Below, one piece after another: positions 62,812 through 64,000 of a DNA stretch of 64,000 nt. The notes below the pieces were generated by a model, which made no database searches, was not told where the DNA came from, and saw only the letters and a program-made list of their open reading frames with translations. Numbering within the stretch: position 1 is the first letter of the stretch; the number at the start of each line of letters is the position of its first letter. Source of the stretch: Spirosoma fluviale (GTDB lineage: Bacteria; Bacteroidota; Bacteroidia; Cytophagales; Spirosomataceae); NCBI RefSeq assembly GCF_900230225.1, contig NZ_OCNH01000001.1:1736001-1800000 (forward strand), in the 5' to 3' direction. The position numbers were made by a program, and so were the translations under genes.

Positions 62812-62880
62812 TGGAGATTTAATAATTTGTTAAGCTACGATTAACGTGAATACTTTAAGGTCAAATAGTTAATCGGTTGT

Positions 62881-63006
62881 GGTTTTTGTCATCCCGAGGC
62901 ACGACCGGGCCGCCGGAGCGGGGATCTTCGGGTGAGGGCGATTACACTCAAGCTACCGAAGATCCCCGCTCCGGCGGCCCGGTCGTGCCTCGGGATGACA
63001 AAAACC
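62881..63006. repeat. 51-bp perfect inverted repeat
   Basis: 62881-62931 and 62956-63006 are exact inverted copies over 51 bases, loop 24 bases. The arms are GC-rich (GAGGCACGACCGGGCCGCCG is part) and begin with GGTTTTTGTCATCCC. It lies between the acetylesterase and GH115 genes of the same direction. It looks like an intergenic palindromic repeat of mobile origin. Confidence 0.85.
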
Positions 63007-63066
63007 GAGTTTTGTTTAATTTTAAAAAAGCACTATACACGTTAGTCAGTAATAGTGCAATCCAGG

Positions 63067-64000
63067 TTATTTGCCGGGCATTGGTCCGGGCGTTTCATCA
63101 GGCCCGAGGTAACGGGGGGCCAGATCGCCGAAATCCAGCACCAGTTTTTGCAGCACCACAGCGGGACTCACCATCCAGAATTTCACAGTATGTTTTCCGG
63201 CCGTGGCGATTTTATGTTTGGTGGATTTGATAATGATGTTCTCTGCTGCCCATTTATTCCAGATGCCTTTGTCGCTTGTTTTATCCTCTTTGTTAAGGCT
63301 GATAATCTGCGGGGCTTCATCGTCTACCGAGATAGCGTATTGCAGCCCATTCTCCGACGCGAAGAAGTTTAACGTGGGTGAAAAGTAAGCATTGATCGAA
63401 AACTCCCCATCGCTATACGTCTGAATATCATATTCCAGATGGGGTGAATTCCCTCCCTGTTTCTGCTCATTGGCCGTCACCGGAAATGGCGTGATCGCCG
63501 AGCCCGTCCTACCATGATCGGGGAGTACTTTCCAGGTGATGCCGTTGGTGTTGATGGCCCTCGTAAAATGGTCGGCTTCCATGGAAATCCCCTTTTTCGC
63601 CACCTGATGAAAGCTGGAGCCTACTGCTTTTGGGCCGTTTACCCGGTTCACCTGCAGCGCATCAACATCTTTGGGAGCAACCGCCGAATCGGCGGACAGG
63701 TAGTTGACGGACGGCATTTTCTGACGTTCTGGCTGTTGCCAGTAGGTATACCCAATGTGGGTCTGGCTCATCAGGTGATTCCACTTGCCGTTGTTGAGCT
63801 GGTGGTATTGCTGTGTGATCAACGAGTCGTTGGCATACCGCGCTTTAACGTTATCGGCGTACCCATTGGTCGTGCTCCATTTGTTTCGATAGGCGTGCTT
63901 GTTCAGGGCGACGTTGTAGTACATGTCGTTCAGGTTGGCGCAGGCCTTTATGGGGTGTAACACCAACTGAAAGTACGCGTCTTTGTAAGCGGCAGGTAAT
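63067..64000 (-). CDS. GH115 alpha-glucuronidase, C-terminal part
   Basis: The frame is open to the right edge of the window, so the N-terminal and catalytic regions are outside. The visible 311 or so residues begin LPAAYKDAYFQLVLHPIKACANLN, typical of GH115, followed by GKWNHLMSQTHIGYTYWQQPERQKMP and a C-terminal beta-domain (SINAYFSPTLNFFASENGLQYAISVDD). GH115 enzymes remove (4-O-methyl-)glucuronic acid from xylan. It goes with the CE15-like and acetylesterase genes. Confidence 0.85.
   Translation of the reverse strand, partial: LPAAYKDAYFQLVLHPIKACANLNDMYYNVALNKHAYRNKWSTTNGYADNVKARYANDSLITQQYHQLNNGKWNHLMSQTHIGYTYWQQPERQKMPSVNYLSADSAVAPKDVDALQVNRVNGPKAVGSSFHQVAKKGISMEADHFTRAINTNGITWKVLPDHGRTGSAITPFPVTANEQKQGGNSPHLEYDIQTYSDGEFSINAYFSPTLNFFASENGLQYAISVDDEAPQIISLNKEDKTSDKGIWNKWAAENIIIKSTKHKIATAGKHTVKFWMVSPAVVLQKLVLDFGDLAPRYLGPDETPGPMPGK

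Noticed and set aside
62877..63230. 117-codon + strand ORF starting in the large inverted repeat
   Set aside because: It is created by the GC-rich palindrome and continues antisense to the GH115 gene, whose protein sequence is clearly conserved.
1..64000. CRISPR arrays, rRNA genes, full insertion sequences or prophage genes
   Set aside because: No regularly spaced direct repeats, rRNA sequence, transposase, integrase or phage structural gene was seen in reading the window.

Overview
The window is a chromosomal segment of a Bacteroidota bacterium, most likely from the order Cytophagales and close to Spirosoma. Supporting features are a SusC/SusD pair, a type IX secretion C-terminal domain, an UpxY-type NusG paralogue, a Wzi-type capsule outer-membrane protein, a DUF3127 protein, and promoter-like TAnnTTTG boxes. 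Housekeeping genes here are about 50-60% GC. Several blocks are far poorer in GC (20-37% in the lines I counted) and look acquired.

Region 1 (1-24.5 kb, all + strand) is a surface-polysaccharide locus. It starts mid-gene at the left edge. An AT-rich block (1-6.5 kb) holds glycosyltransferases, an FkbM methyltransferase, an alpha-1,2-fucosyltransferase and a SAM methyltransferase. GT4 enzymes and two large GT-C-like membrane proteins follow. Next is a HisH/HisF/N-acetyl-sugar amidotransferase trio, predicted to install an acetamidino group on a sugar. Then come two DUF354 paralogues flanking a methyltransferase and a FemAB-like aminoacyl transferase, a deacetylase-like protein, VanZ, UDP-GlcNAc 2-epimerase, and an MBOAT/SGNH acylation pair. 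The locus ends in a nested inverted-repeat element beside a broken 2-epimerase remnant, then UpxY and Wzi.

Region 2 (26-35.9 kb) is mostly housekeeping: tRNA-Leu(GAG), tRNA-Lys(TTT), a DUF3127 protein, an SDR, a T9SS-exported protein, a TrmA/RumA-type RNA methyltransferase, a helix-hairpin-helix protein and glycyl-tRNA synthetase.

Region 3 (35.9-46.1 kb, - strand) is a sulfur-assimilation cluster: cysH, cysD, cysN, a PLP trans-sulfuration enzyme, a TauE-type exporter and a DUF819 membrane protein. Two AT-rich two-gene cassettes interrupt it. A DUF4160/DUF2442-like pair lies between cysD and cysN. A VapBC-type pair lies after cysN and is bracketed by a 72-bp direct repeat of the cysN 3' end. 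A broken Uma2 gene follows. The tauE-metZ unit has its own promoter-like boxes and a leader carrying a terminator just before the start codon.

Region 4 (46.3-59.2 kb) holds SusC/SusD, an S8 peptidase lipoprotein, a large membrane protein, leuS (with an internal AT-rich patch), a luciferase-like oxidoreductase and a glycerophosphodiesterase-like lipoprotein.

Region 5 (59.3-64 kb, - strand) looks like a glucuronoxylan side-chain degradation group: a CE15-like glucuronoyl esterase, a sialate/xylan O-acetylesterase-like SGNH enzyme and the C-terminal part of a GH115 alpha-glucuronidase running off the right edge.

Long, near-perfect inverted repeats of unrelated sequence sit at many gene ends. 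Two of them encode the last residues of the neighbouring protein.
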